The notes under the pieces: model-generated
Told to the model about the DNA's origin: nothing
Seen by the model: the letters and a program-made list of their open reading frames with translations, nothing else
Databases searched by the model: none
Shown here: positions 7,583 through 13,593 of the stretch, piece after piece
How the letters are laid out: each line of letters starts with the position of its first letter
Numbering within the stretch: the stretch's first letter is position 1
Source of the DNA: a bacterium
GTDB lineage: Bacteria > Desulfobacterota > GWC2-55-46 > DRQE01
Length of the DNA: 13,593 nt
NCBI GenBank assembly: GCA_027017505.1
Contig: JALUQR010000064.1
Location: 1-13,593, forward strand
Direction: 5' to 3'
Made by a program: the position numbers and the translations under genes

Positions 7583-8398
7583 TCACCCCTTCGTAAGCCT
7601 TCTGTACATGGATGGTCTTCTGTCTCTGAAGAGGTGGTTCTTTGGTGTAATCCACTTGTTTCTGGCCATACTCACATCTATCTCTGCCACACCGATCTGC
7701 GGGCGCATGCTTCCTGCTCTTTTAAGCACCGTACCATCTGGTGAGACTATCTGGCTCAGGCCTATAAACTTAAGGGGTTTGCCCTTTATTCTTTCCTCTG
7801 TGCCCACCCTGTTTGCGGTCACAGAAAACACGCGGTTTTCTATGGACCTTGTTATCATTGCAGAGGGGCAGTATGGAAGCACCAGGTTTGCGGGCTGGCA
7901 TATTATCTCTGCTCCCTCAAGGGCCAGCACCCTTGCAACCTCTGGAAAGACCCAGTCAAAGCATATCATCATACCCACCCTGAGCCTTCCTGCCCTGTAG
8001 ACCCTGAAGGGGGTGTTGCCCCTGTCAAAAAGGGAGAATTCGTCCGAGAAAAGGTGTGCCTTTCTGTAAAGCCCCACAACACCACGGGGACCAACGAGCA
8101 CCGCTGAATTGTAGAGTCTTCTGCCATCCCTCTCTGCCATGCCGAACACCACATACATCTTTCTTCTTCTTGCAACACCGCAGAGTGCCCTTACCGCAAT
8201 GCTATCTGAGACAGGCTCTGAAAGCCTTGCAAGCTCCTTTTTTGAGCGAAACTGATAGCCCGTGGAAAACAGCTCGGGCAGAACCACAAGCTCAACCCCA
8301 TCGAGTGTGCTGGACTCAAGCCTCCTTACCGTCCACTCCACATTCTCCTCTATGGCACCAAAGGTGGGTGCTGTCTGCACAAATGCAACCTTTATCAT
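7583..8398 (-). CDS. Carbon-nitrogen hydrolase (nitrilase superfamily)
   Basis: This 271-residue cytosolic enzyme belongs to the nitrilase/amidase superfamily, which hydrolyses non-peptide C-N bonds such as amides or N-carbamoyl groups. The catalytic residues are visible: Glu42 in LPELF, Lys113 in YRKAHLF, and Cys146 in MICFDWVFPE. Glu120 (SDEF) matches the second conserved Glu often seen in the family. There is no fused ammonia-donor or acyltransferase domain. The ATG at 8398 has a GGAGGA Shine-Dalgarno about 10 nt upstream. The gene lies just after a terminator and just before the nuo promoter, in the same direction as both. Its substrate is unknown; omega-amidase (Nit2-like) and N-carbamoyl-amine amidase are possibilities, with nothing nearby to decide. 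Confidence 0.9.
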   Translation of the reverse strand: MIKVAFVQTAPTFGAIEENVEWTVRRLESSTLDGVELVVLPELFSTGYQFRSKKELARLSEPVSDSIAVRALCGVARRRKMYVVFGMAERDGRRLYNSAVLVGPRGVVGLYRKAHLFSDEFSLFDRGNTPFRVYRAGRLRVGMMICFDWVFPEVARVLALEGAEIICQPANLVLPYCPSAMITRSIENRVFSVTANRVGTEERIKGKPLKFIGLSQIVSPDGTVLKRAGSMRPQIGVAEIDVSMARNKWITPKNHLFRDRRPSMYRRLTKG

Positions 8399-8421
8399 AT
8401 GCTTCTCTTCCTCCGTGTTTG

Positions 8422-8454
8422 AAATTATAAAAGGGCTGGGCAGGGCCAGCCCTT
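8422..8454 (-). terminator. Rho-independent terminator after the small lysine-rich gene
   Basis: On the minus strand a perfect 9-bp stem (AAGGGCTGG / CCAGCCCTT) with a 6-nt loop is followed by TTATAATTT. It starts 25 nt after the stop of the 30-residue gene, where a terminator is expected. The U-tract is interrupted by As. It contains an exact TATAAT (8429-8424), which could also serve as a -10 box for the nitrilase-family gene 26 nt further on, although no good -35 box accompanies it. Confidence 0.8.
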
Positions 8455-8479
8455 AAAGGTGTTTTCCATCCCGCAGGAA

Positions 8480-8572
8480 CTATTTGCTCTTACAGCCCTT
8501 CTTTGTTGTGCTCTTCTTTGACGCCTTCTTTGCGGTGGATGTCTTCTTGCAGGTGCTCTTCTTTGCGGGCAT
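8480..8572 (-). CDS. Very small lysine-rich basic protein (30 residues)
   Basis: This short reading frame begins at an ATG (8572) with a strong Shine-Dalgarno (GGGGAGG, about 6 nt spacing) and ends in TAG. The product has 30 residues, 12 of them Lys, including five KK pairs spaced about 4-6 residues apart and separated mainly by Ser, Thr and Ala. There are two Cys (8 and 27) and no acidic or aromatic residues. The composition resembles the disordered tails of bacterial histone H1-like proteins, so binding to DNA, RNA or another polyanion is a reasonable guess, not a demonstrated function. It has its own promoter (TTGACA box) overlapping the end of the acyl-CoA synthetase gene, and a hairpin terminator 25 nt downstream. 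That complete set of signals argues that it is a real gene. I do not recognise a named family. Confidence 0.75.
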   Translation of the reverse strand: MPAKKSTCKKTSTAKKASKKSTTKKGCKSK

Positions 8573-8626
8573 CTCTTACCTCCCCTGGTTTAAGGGTTGA
8601 TATGGCAGTGCTCTGTCTCCTTAAAA

Positions 8627-8654
8627 AATTTATCATAAAAGAGAAAGCTGTCAA
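8627..8654 (-). promoter_or_regulatory. Predicted promoter of the small lysine-rich gene
   Basis: On the minus strand a perfect TTGACA (8654-8649) is followed by a 16-bp spacer and TAAATT (8632-8627, 4 of 6). The surrounding AT-rich stretch also contains GATAAA. The -35 box lies just beyond the acyl-CoA synthetase stop codon (8661-8659). The predicted start is near 8620, giving a leader of about 48 nt that ends in the GGGGAGG ribosome binding site. The -10 box is imperfect, so the exact start is uncertain. Confidence 0.55.
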
Positions 8655-8658
8655 CACC

Positions 8659-10386
8659 TCAGTAGAGGCTATCTATAAGGGCATGGTAGCGTTTTGCAAT
8701 GGCATCTCTTTTAAGCTTCATCGTTGGGGTGAGTTCTCCACGCTCACAGCTTAAGTCATCCGCTATGAGGGCAAAGCGGTGTATCTGCTCAAAGCGGGAA
8801 AGCCCCTTCAGCTGTTCCCTTATCCTTTTTTCAAAGAACCTGTATAGTCTTTCATCCTTGAGACATTCTGCCACATCCCCCTTTATTCCGAGCCTTCTGG
8901 CAAGCTCTGGAAGTCTCTCTGTATCTGGTATTATAAGGGCAACAAGATGAGGGCGTCTGTCTCCGTAAAGGAGTGCATCCTTTATGTAAGGGTCTGCCCT
9001 TAAGATGTTCTCTATCTTCTGGGGGCTTATGTTTTTACCCGCAGAGGTTATTATGATGTCCTTCTTTCTGCCAGTTATAGTAAGAAAGCCATCTTTATCA
9101 ATGTATCCTGTATCCCCTGTATGAAGCCAGCCATTGCTGATGGTCCTGGCTGTAAGCTCTGGAAGGTTAAGATAGCCCTTCATAACAGACGCTCCCCTGA
9201 CAAGCACCTCTCCGTCCTCTGCTATTTTTACCTCCACACCCTTTAAGGGTCTGCCCACGGTGCCTATACGATAACTCTCAGGGGTGTTTACAGAGACCAC
9301 GGGAGAGGTCTCTGTAAGCCCGTAACCCTCAAAGAGGGGAATGCCAATGGCAAAGAAGAACTCTGCTGTGGAAGGCGAAAGGGGTGCACCACCTGAAACA
9401 AAAAACCTTATGGTGGGTGCCACCTTTCTCTTTATGGACCTTAAAACAGGTCTGGCAAGTGTCTGCCACAGTGGGCTTCTGCTGTACTCGATGGCCTTCT
9501 TTACAATAAATCTGCGTAATGGAGAAAGGCCCTCTATGTGGTCCTCAATCCTTCGCTTCATGCGCTCAAACACAAAGGGCACACCTATCATGAATGTGGG
9601 CCTGAAAAACTCCATGTCAGCACCAACGAAGCTGAAGCCCCTGGCATAGCAGATGGCACAACCTGCGTGGATGAGAAAGTGGTGTGTGGTGCGCTCGAAT
9701 ATGTGGCTTAACGGCAGATAGGACAGATACCTGTCAGCACTGTTCACCCTTATTGCCTGTTTTATGGCGTGTATGTTTGAGATTACATTTCCATGGGAGA
9801 GCATAACCCCCCTGGGTCTTCCCGTTGTGCCAGAGGAGTATACAATGGAGAAAAGCTCATCCCCTTTTGCAGGCCTGGGTCTGAAGGGTGCCCTCTCAAG
9901 CTCCTCTCTTCCGAGTGAAAGAAGGTCCTTAAAGTGGATGGCATCCTCCTCTAAGGGGTGGTCTTCATCGGGGTCCAGGATTATCACCCTTTTAAGAAGT
10001 GGCAGGGTTTGTCTTACCTCCTTCAGTCTTTCGGCGAGTCTGGCAGATGTTATTATGGCCCTGGCCCCGCTGTCTTTGAGAATAAACCACAGATCCTCCC
10101 TTCCGAGTGTGGTGTACACGGGCACACTCACCGCACCTGTGAGTGCTATGGCAAGGTCTGATATTATCCACTCGGGTCTGTTCTCGCAGAATATGGCAAC
10201 CCGTTCCTGCGGTTCAATCCCGAGAAGGGAAAGCCCCACCGAAAGCTCCCTTACCATCTGTTCCATCCTTCCACGGGTTATAACATGCGGGTTTTCCCCA
10301 ACCCTTGTAAGCAGGGCAGGCCTTTCGGGTGGAACAGAAGAGGTAAAGAAGAGTTCCGCTATGTTGCCCGGGATATTCTCTGGCAT
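8659..10386 (-). CDS. Long-chain fatty acid-CoA ligase (AMP-forming acyl-CoA synthetase)
   Basis: This 575-residue ANL-superfamily enzyme activates a carboxylic acid with ATP to an acyl-adenylate and transfers it to CoA. Motifs in order: the phosphate loop YSSGTTGRPRG (183-193), the adenine/acyl motif YGLTETSP (355-362), the ATP-ribose Asp in HTGDTGY (422-428), the hinge GRKKDIIITSAGKNISP (439-455), and the C-terminal catalytic Lys in PTMKLKR (K557). Overall form resembles the FadD15 / long-chain type; there is no membrane anchor. It starts 12 nt after the transaldolase stop, with no clear Shine-Dalgarno, so the two are probably one transcript. Long-chain fatty acids are the likeliest substrates, for beta-oxidation or lipid recycling, but chain length cannot be fixed from sequence alone. 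Confidence 0.92.
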   Translation of the reverse strand: MPENIPGNIAELFFTSSVPPERPALLTRVGENPHVITRGRMEQMVRELSVGLSLLGIEPQERVAIFCENRPEWIISDLAIALTGAVSVPVYTTLGREDLWFILKDSGARAIITSARLAERLKEVRQTLPLLKRVIILDPDEDHPLEEDAIHFKDLLSLGREELERAPFRPRPAKGDELFSIVYSSGTTGRPRGVMLSHGNVISNIHAIKQAIRVNSADRYLSYLPLSHIFERTTHHFLIHAGCAICYARGFSFVGADMEFFRPTFMIGVPFVFERMKRRIEDHIEGLSPLRRFIVKKAIEYSRSPLWQTLARPVLRSIKRKVAPTIRFFVSGGAPLSPSTAEFFFAIGIPLFEGYGLTETSPVVSVNTPESYRIGTVGRPLKGVEVKIAEDGEVLVRGASVMKGYLNLPELTARTISNGWLHTGDTGYIDKDGFLTITGRKKDIIITSAGKNISPQKIENILRADPYIKDALLYGDRRPHLVALIIPDTERLPELARRLGIKGDVAECLKDERLYRFFEKRIREQLKGLSRFEQIHRFALIADDLSCERGELTPTMKLKRDAIAKRYHALIDSLY

Positions 10387-10398
10387 AAAAGAGAGATC

Positions 10399-11043
10399 TT
10401 ATTTTGGCACCTTCTCCCAGTCCTTAAGAAACCTCTTTATGCCCGTATCTGTAAGTGGATGTTTTGAGAGCTGTTCCAGAACCCTGAAGGGTATGGTGGC
10501 AATATCTGCTCCGATGAGTGCTGCATCGAGCACATGCAGTGGGTTTCTCACGCTTGCAACTATGACCTCTGTGGTGAACCCATAGTTTCTGTATATCTCC
10601 ACTATCTGTTCCACAAGGTCAATCCCCGTGTGTGAGACATCGTCAAGCCTTCCTATAAAGGGGCTCACATAGCTTGCACCTGCCTTTGCAGCAAGGAGTG
10701 CCTGAAGGGGTGAGAACACAAGTGTTACATTGGTCTTGACCCCCTCTTTTGAGAGTATCCTTACAGCCTTGAGCCCCTCAAGTGTCATGGGAATCTTCAC
10801 CACCACATTTTTGTGTATACCTGAAAGCTCCTTTGCCTCCTCTATAAGCTCCTCTGCAGAGGTACTCACGGCCTCAACACTTACAGGGCCGTCCACCATG
10901 GAGCATATCTCCTCTACGAGTTCTCTGAAGGGTCTGCCCTCTTTGGATATGAGCGTGGGATTTGTGGTAACACCGTCTATGAGCCCGTACTCCTGGGCGG
11001 TCTTTATCTCTTTTAAGCTGGCTGTATCTATGAAAAACTTCAT
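10399..11043 (-). CDS. tal: Transaldolase, small (TalC/MipB) type
   Basis: This 214-residue TIM-barrel enzyme moves dihydroxyacetone units between sugar phosphates in the non-oxidative pentose phosphate pathway. The N terminus MKFFIDTASL and the motif GVTTNPTLI (24-32) are family hallmarks. Lys83 in VVVKIPMT is the Schiff-base lysine. Two positions separate transaldolases from fructose-6-phosphate aldolases in this family: here Glu57 (SVEA) and Phe129 (SPFIGR) take the places of Gln and Tyr in E. coli FsaA, so transaldolase activity is favoured. The ATG at 11043 has an excellent AAAGGAGGT Shine-Dalgarno. It is the first gene of a unit with the acyl-CoA synthetase and is divergent from the tRNA gene. 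Confidence 0.92.
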   Translation of the reverse strand: MKFFIDTASLKEIKTAQEYGLIDGVTTNPTLISKEGRPFRELVEEICSMVDGPVSVEAVSTSAEELIEEAKELSGIHKNVVVKIPMTLEGLKAVRILSKEGVKTNVTLVFSPLQALLAAKAGASYVSPFIGRLDDVSHTGIDLVEQIVEIYRNYGFTTEVIVASVRNPLHVLDAALIGADIATIPFRVLEQLSKHPLTDTGIKRFLKDWEKVPK

Positions 11044-11133
11044 ATACAGGACCTCCTTTGTGTGGATTGTAAAGTACTTGACTTACCGGGCAAAGGTGTG
11101 CAAAAATTTTTCTATTCCAGATGGTCTGAAAGC

Positions 11134-11162
11134 AATATATACTGAAAATGAGCTTTTTGCAA
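11134..11162 (-). promoter_or_regulatory. Predicted promoter of the transaldolase gene
   Basis: On the minus strand TTGCAA (11162-11157) is followed by a 17-bp spacer and TATATT (11139-11134, 5 of 6), giving a leader of about 84 nt. A second candidate (TTGCCC at 11093-11088, 16-bp spacer, TACAAT at 11071-11066) would start transcription almost at the Shine-Dalgarno. On the plus strand a TATACT (11138-11143) overlaps the first candidate and could serve the tRNA gene about 23 nt further on, though its -35 region is poor. I see no other element in this 129-bp gap. Confidence 0.4.
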
Positions 11163-11172
11163 GCCAAAGAAT

Positions 11173-11260
11173 GCCGAAGTGGCGGAACTGGCAGACGCGC
11201 CAGATTCAGGATCTGGTGGACATTGCGTCCGTGGGGGTTCGAATCCCCCCTTCGGCACCA
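11173..11260 (+). tRNA. tRNA-Leu (anticodon CAG)
   Basis: The 88-nt gene folds as a class II tRNA. The acceptor stem GCCGAAG pairs with CTTCGGC, and the 3' ACCA is encoded. The anticodon stem CCAGA/TCTGG encloses the loop TTCAGGA with anticodon CAG, reading CUG leucine codons. A long variable arm (GGAC/GTCC) is typical of leucine tRNAs, and the T arm is GGGGG-TTCGAAT-CCCCC. Six Ts follow the CCA directly and may help end transcription, but no separate hairpin terminator is evident. Confidence 0.97.
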
Positions 11261-11355
11261 TTTTTTAATCAAGGGCTTGCTCTTTTAAAAAGGACAGGAC
11301 ATACAACTTTTAAGAGTCCCCCTCTTTGACGATAAAAATCATTGAAACCCCTCCC

Positions 11356-12069
11356 ATGCAGAATACAGACCACAGTGTGCTTATCATAATCCCCGCGTAC
11401 AACGAGGAAGAGACAATAGCATCTGTGCTTGAGGACATAGCAGACCACATGGAGACCGCCTCTGTTGTTGTGGTGGACGACGGCTCACAGGATGCGACCC
11501 CCCTTATAGCGAGAAAGATGGGTGCGGTGGTACTACAGCATCCCTTTAACATGGGCGTGGGCGCAGCGATGCAGACAGGGTTCAAATACGCCCTTCAGAA
11601 TGGCTACACCATATGCGTGCAGGTGGATGCTGATGGACAGCATCCAGCCAGCGAGATACCCAAACTTCTTGAACCGATAAAGAGGGGAGAGGCAAATGTG
11701 GTGGTGGGCTCTCGCTTTCTCGAGCCCTCAGACTACAGACCATCCATCGCAAGGGGCATGGGAATAGGGCTGTTTTCAAGGGTGGTATCTGCGATACTGG
11801 ACACAAGGATTACTGATGCAACATCTGGATTCAGGGCGGTAGACCTCAATGCAATAAGGTTCCTTAAGGATGTATACCCCGATGACTATCCAGAGGTGGA
11901 AGCCCTGGTATTGCTACACAAGGGGGGTTTTGATATAATGGAGGTTCCCGTAAAGATGCGCTCAAGACAGGGAGGCAAATCATCCATAACCGCAACAAGG
12001 TCCCTGTATTACCTCATAAAGGTACTGCTTGCCATCATGGTGGACACTATGAAGAAGATTGAACGATGA
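11356..12069 (+). CDS. Family 2 glycosyltransferase, dolichyl/polyprenyl-phosphate sugar synthase-like
   Basis: A GT-A fold transferase resembling DPM1-type enzymes, which move a hexose from a nucleotide sugar to polyprenyl phosphate on the cytosolic face of the membrane. From the ATG at 11356 it has 237 residues. Motifs: IIPAYNEEET (about 11-20), VVDDGS (39-44), the metal-binding DAD in QVDADGQHP (89-97), and VVGSRF (116-121). The C terminus ends in a short hydrophobic segment (about 217-231), not the multi-helix domain of GtrB-like enzymes. A TTG at 11326 would add ten residues; the ATG is preferred because it puts the usual few residues before the PAYNEE strand, but neither start has a clear Shine-Dalgarno. 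The stop overlaps the next gene by 4 nt (ATGA). The sugar (mannose, glucose or other) cannot be told. Confidence 0.88.
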   Translation: MQNTDHSVLIIIPAYNEEETIASVLEDIADHMETASVVVVDDGSQDATPLIARKMGAVVLQHPFNMGVGAAMQTGFKYALQNGYTICVQVDADGQHPASEIPKLLEPIKRGEANVVVGSRFLEPSDYRPSIARGMGIGLFSRVVSAILDTRITDATSGFRAVDLNAIRFLKDVYPDDYPEVEALVLLHKGGFDIMEVPVKMRSRQGGKSSITATRSLYYLIKVLLAIMVDTMKKIER

Positions 12070-12425
12070 TACAGATTTTATCCATAGCCATATCCCTGAT
12101 ACTCTTCATAGCGGTCATAGACCTTATAAGAAGAGGGCTTCTTAAGGAGAAGTACTCGGTTCTTTGGCTTGTTTCCATGTTCTTTGTCATAGTGCTTGCG
12201 GTGTGGAAGGAGCTTCTAAACAGGGTCTCTGTGCTCATAGGTGTGGCCTATCCGCCAGCGCTTCTGTTTCTTGTGGCATTTCTGTTTGTCATACTCATAT
12301 TACTGCACTATTCTGTTGCCATATCCTCTCTGAGCGAGCGGAACAAACTGCTTGCCCAGGAAATAGCCCTTCTTAAAAACCGTATGGAGGAGAAACAAAC
12401 CCTCCCACCAGAGGAAAAAAGTTAA
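12066..12425 (+). CDS. DUF2304 family membrane protein
   Basis: A 119-residue membrane protein with hydrophobic helices at about 3-20, 32-49 and 63-88. It then has a polar, probably coiled-coil tail (about 89-112) and a charged end. The segment after the first helix (IRRGLLKEKYSVLWLV) matches the pattern that marks DUF2304 proteins. Members often sit beside family 2 glycosyltransferases, as here: the start overlaps the preceding transferase stop, and the stop shares a base with the next start (TAATG). No enzymatic motif is visible. A partner or membrane-anchor role for the transferase is inferred from this recurrent pairing; its molecular function is not established as far as I know. Confidence 0.82.
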   Translation: MIQILSIAISLILFIAVIDLIRRGLLKEKYSVLWLVSMFFVIVLAVWKELLNRVSVLIGVAYPPALLFLVAFLFVILILLHYSVAISSLSERNKLLAQEIALLKNRMEEKQTLPPEEKS

Positions 12426-13593
12426 TGGAGAGGATATTCCTTAACAGAAACTTCCACCCCCTGTTTTTCCTGTCCCTTGCATTGCTGGTGTTTCTTGCCT
12501 ACTCGAACACCCTCTATGCGAGCTTTCATTTTGACGATGCTGTACACATAGTGGAAAACTACCTTATAAGGGACCTGTCCAGCTTCCTCGATATAGTGAA
12601 GGGGCGCAGAGGGGTTACCATGCTCACCTTTGCCCTGAACTACGCTGTGGGCGGGCTCAATGTGGTGGGCTATCACCTGGTGAATATTGCCATCCATGTG
12701 GTAAACAGCATACTCATCTATCTTTTCCTCTATCACACCATAACCAGATTTGGAGATACTGACCAGGTGTGGGCAAGGAAGGTTTCTGCATTTACCGCAC
12801 TCATATTTGCACTGCATCCTGTACAGACGCAGGCGGTAACCTACATAGTACAGCGCATGGAGAGTCTTGCAGGCATGTTCTATCTTCTGGGGCTTCTGTG
12901 TTTTATAAAGGCGGTAACTACCGGTGCCAGAGAGAGAAGGCTTGTCTTCTACGCCGGGGTTGTTCTGGCCTACATACTGGGCTTTTACTCAAAGGAGGTG
13001 GCGGTAACACTGCCTGCTGTGGTCTTTCTGTATGACCTGTACTTTGTAAGCAGGGGAGACATCCGCGAGATATACCCCAGGCTACCCCTTTACGGAATAC
13101 TCTGTGCGTTGCTCCTATACTTCATCCTCTCCACGGTTGTGCCTGCAGGTGGTTTTGGAGACCTCAGCAAGGAGGCACAGGCACTCTCCTACAGGGATGT
13201 AAGTGCAGGGTTTGGCGTTAAGAGCATAACACCCTATGAGTATCTCATCACCCAGTTCAATGTGCTCGTCTATTACATGGTGCTACTTCTTGTGCCCCTG
13301 AACCAGAACCTGGACTACGATTTTCCCATATCCCGTGGACTTTTTGATGTACCTGTGGTAAAAGAAGGAACAGTGCTGAATATACCCGTGCCACCGCCTG
13401 TGGTATCCCTTGTCATACTGCTTGTCATAGCGGGCACAGGGGTGTATCTTTATTTAAGGGGAAGAGGGGATGGCTCGTTAAGGAAACTTCTGGCTTCGTT
13501 CTTTATCTTCTGGTTCTTCATAATACTTTCGCCAACATCGAGCTTTATACCCATAATAGATGTGATTTTTGAACACCGTGTGTATCTTGCTTC
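12425..13593 (+). CDS. Multi-spanning GT-C glycosyltransferase, TMTC-like, N-terminal part (cut by window edge)
   Basis: The open frame runs 389 codons to the right edge without a stop. The protein is strongly hydrophobic with about eight or more transmembrane segments. After the first helix (about 12-30) a loop carries FHFDD (35-39), the acidic pair typical of the first outer loop in GT-C enzymes. Further TMTC-like signatures are GYHLVNIAIH (82-91), LHPVQTQAVTYIVQRMES (130-147), SKEVAVTLP (189-197) and, near the edge, SPTSSFIP and EHRVYL. Such bacterial proteins usually continue into tetratricopeptide repeats; that part would lie outside the window. They are thought to transfer sugars from polyprenyl-phosphate donors, fitting the upstream DPM1-like enzyme. 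The start codon shares a base with the DUF2304 stop, so all three genes form one unit. Substrate protein and sugar are unknown. Confidence 0.85.
   Translation, partial: MERIFLNRNFHPLFFLSLALLVFLAYSNTLYASFHFDDAVHIVENYLIRDLSSFLDIVKGRRGVTMLTFALNYAVGGLNVVGYHLVNIAIHVVNSILIYLFLYHTITRFGDTDQVWARKVSAFTALIFALHPVQTQAVTYIVQRMESLAGMFYLLGLLCFIKAVTTGARERRLVFYAGVVLAYILGFYSKEVAVTLPAVVFLYDLYFVSRGDIREIYPRLPLYGILCALLLYFILSTVVPAGGFGDLSKEAQALSYRDVSAGFGVKSITPYEYLITQFNVLVYYMVLLLVPLNQNLDYDFPISRGLFDVPVVKEGTVLNIPVPPPVVSLVILLVIAGTGVYLYLRGRGDGSLRKLLASFFIFWFFIILSPTSSFIPIIDVIFEHRVYLA

Noticed and set aside
9764..10585. 273-codon open frame on the plus strand
   Set aside because: It lies entirely antisense to the acyl-CoA synthetase and transaldolase genes, is Ser-rich and low in recognisable motifs, and is explained by their codon bias.
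11261..11326. Small AT-rich inverted repeats and the AAGAG/CTCTT hairpin after the tRNA as terminator or riboswitch
   Set aside because: Stems are only 4-5 bp and no convincing fold or following T-run is seen; only the six Ts after the tRNA are notable.
12422..12817. 131-codon open frame on the minus strand
   Set aside because: It is antisense to the TMTC-like gene, whose plus-strand frame has clear family motifs; the product shows no domain.

Overview
The window comes from a bacterial chromosome. It holds a dense minus-strand block (about 1-11043), a tRNA gene, and a plus-strand block (about 11356-13593). Base composition is mixed, near half G+C. Codon use favours ATA for Ile and AGG for Arg, and most genes have Shine-Dalgarno sequences. 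A full NADH-dependent complex I, a cyclic-nucleotide-binding protein and a TMTC-like glycosyltransferase would fit an anaerobic or thermophilic lineage such as Nitrospirota or Desulfobacterota. That placement is an impression from style, not a demonstrated assignment.

Positions 1-7557 (minus strand) hold the front of a complex I operon. It starts at a good sigma70-type promoter (-35 TTGACA, 17 bp spacer, -10 TATCTT) and runs nuoA-B-C-D-E-F-G, then a small cyclic-nucleotide-binding protein with no DNA-binding domain, then the first 56 codons of nuoH. Genes are separated by a few bases or overlap. The cyclic-nucleotide-binding gene sits between the NADH-input module (NuoEFG) and the first gene of the membrane arm that follows it, with 3-nt gaps on both sides. 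It is the most unusual arrangement here. A perfect 17-bp palindrome lies just upstream of the nuo -35 box and looks like an operator.

Positions 7583-8658 (minus strand) hold a nitrilase-superfamily amidohydrolase and, upstream of it, a 30-residue protein that is 40% lysine. The small gene has its own promoter, a strong ribosome binding site and a rho-independent terminator.

Positions 8659-11043 (minus strand) hold a two-gene unit: a small-type transaldolase followed by a long-chain acyl-CoA synthetase. The 129-bp gap to the divergent tRNA-Leu(CAG) gene (11173-11260) carries overlapping promoter-like elements.

From 11356 to the right edge (plus strand) is a tightly coupled cassette: a DPM1-like family 2 glycosyltransferase, a DUF2304 membrane protein, and the start of a large multi-spanning GT-C/TMTC-like glycosyltransferase cut by the window edge. 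Together they look like a polyprenyl-phosphate-sugar synthesis and transfer system for protein or envelope glycosylation.
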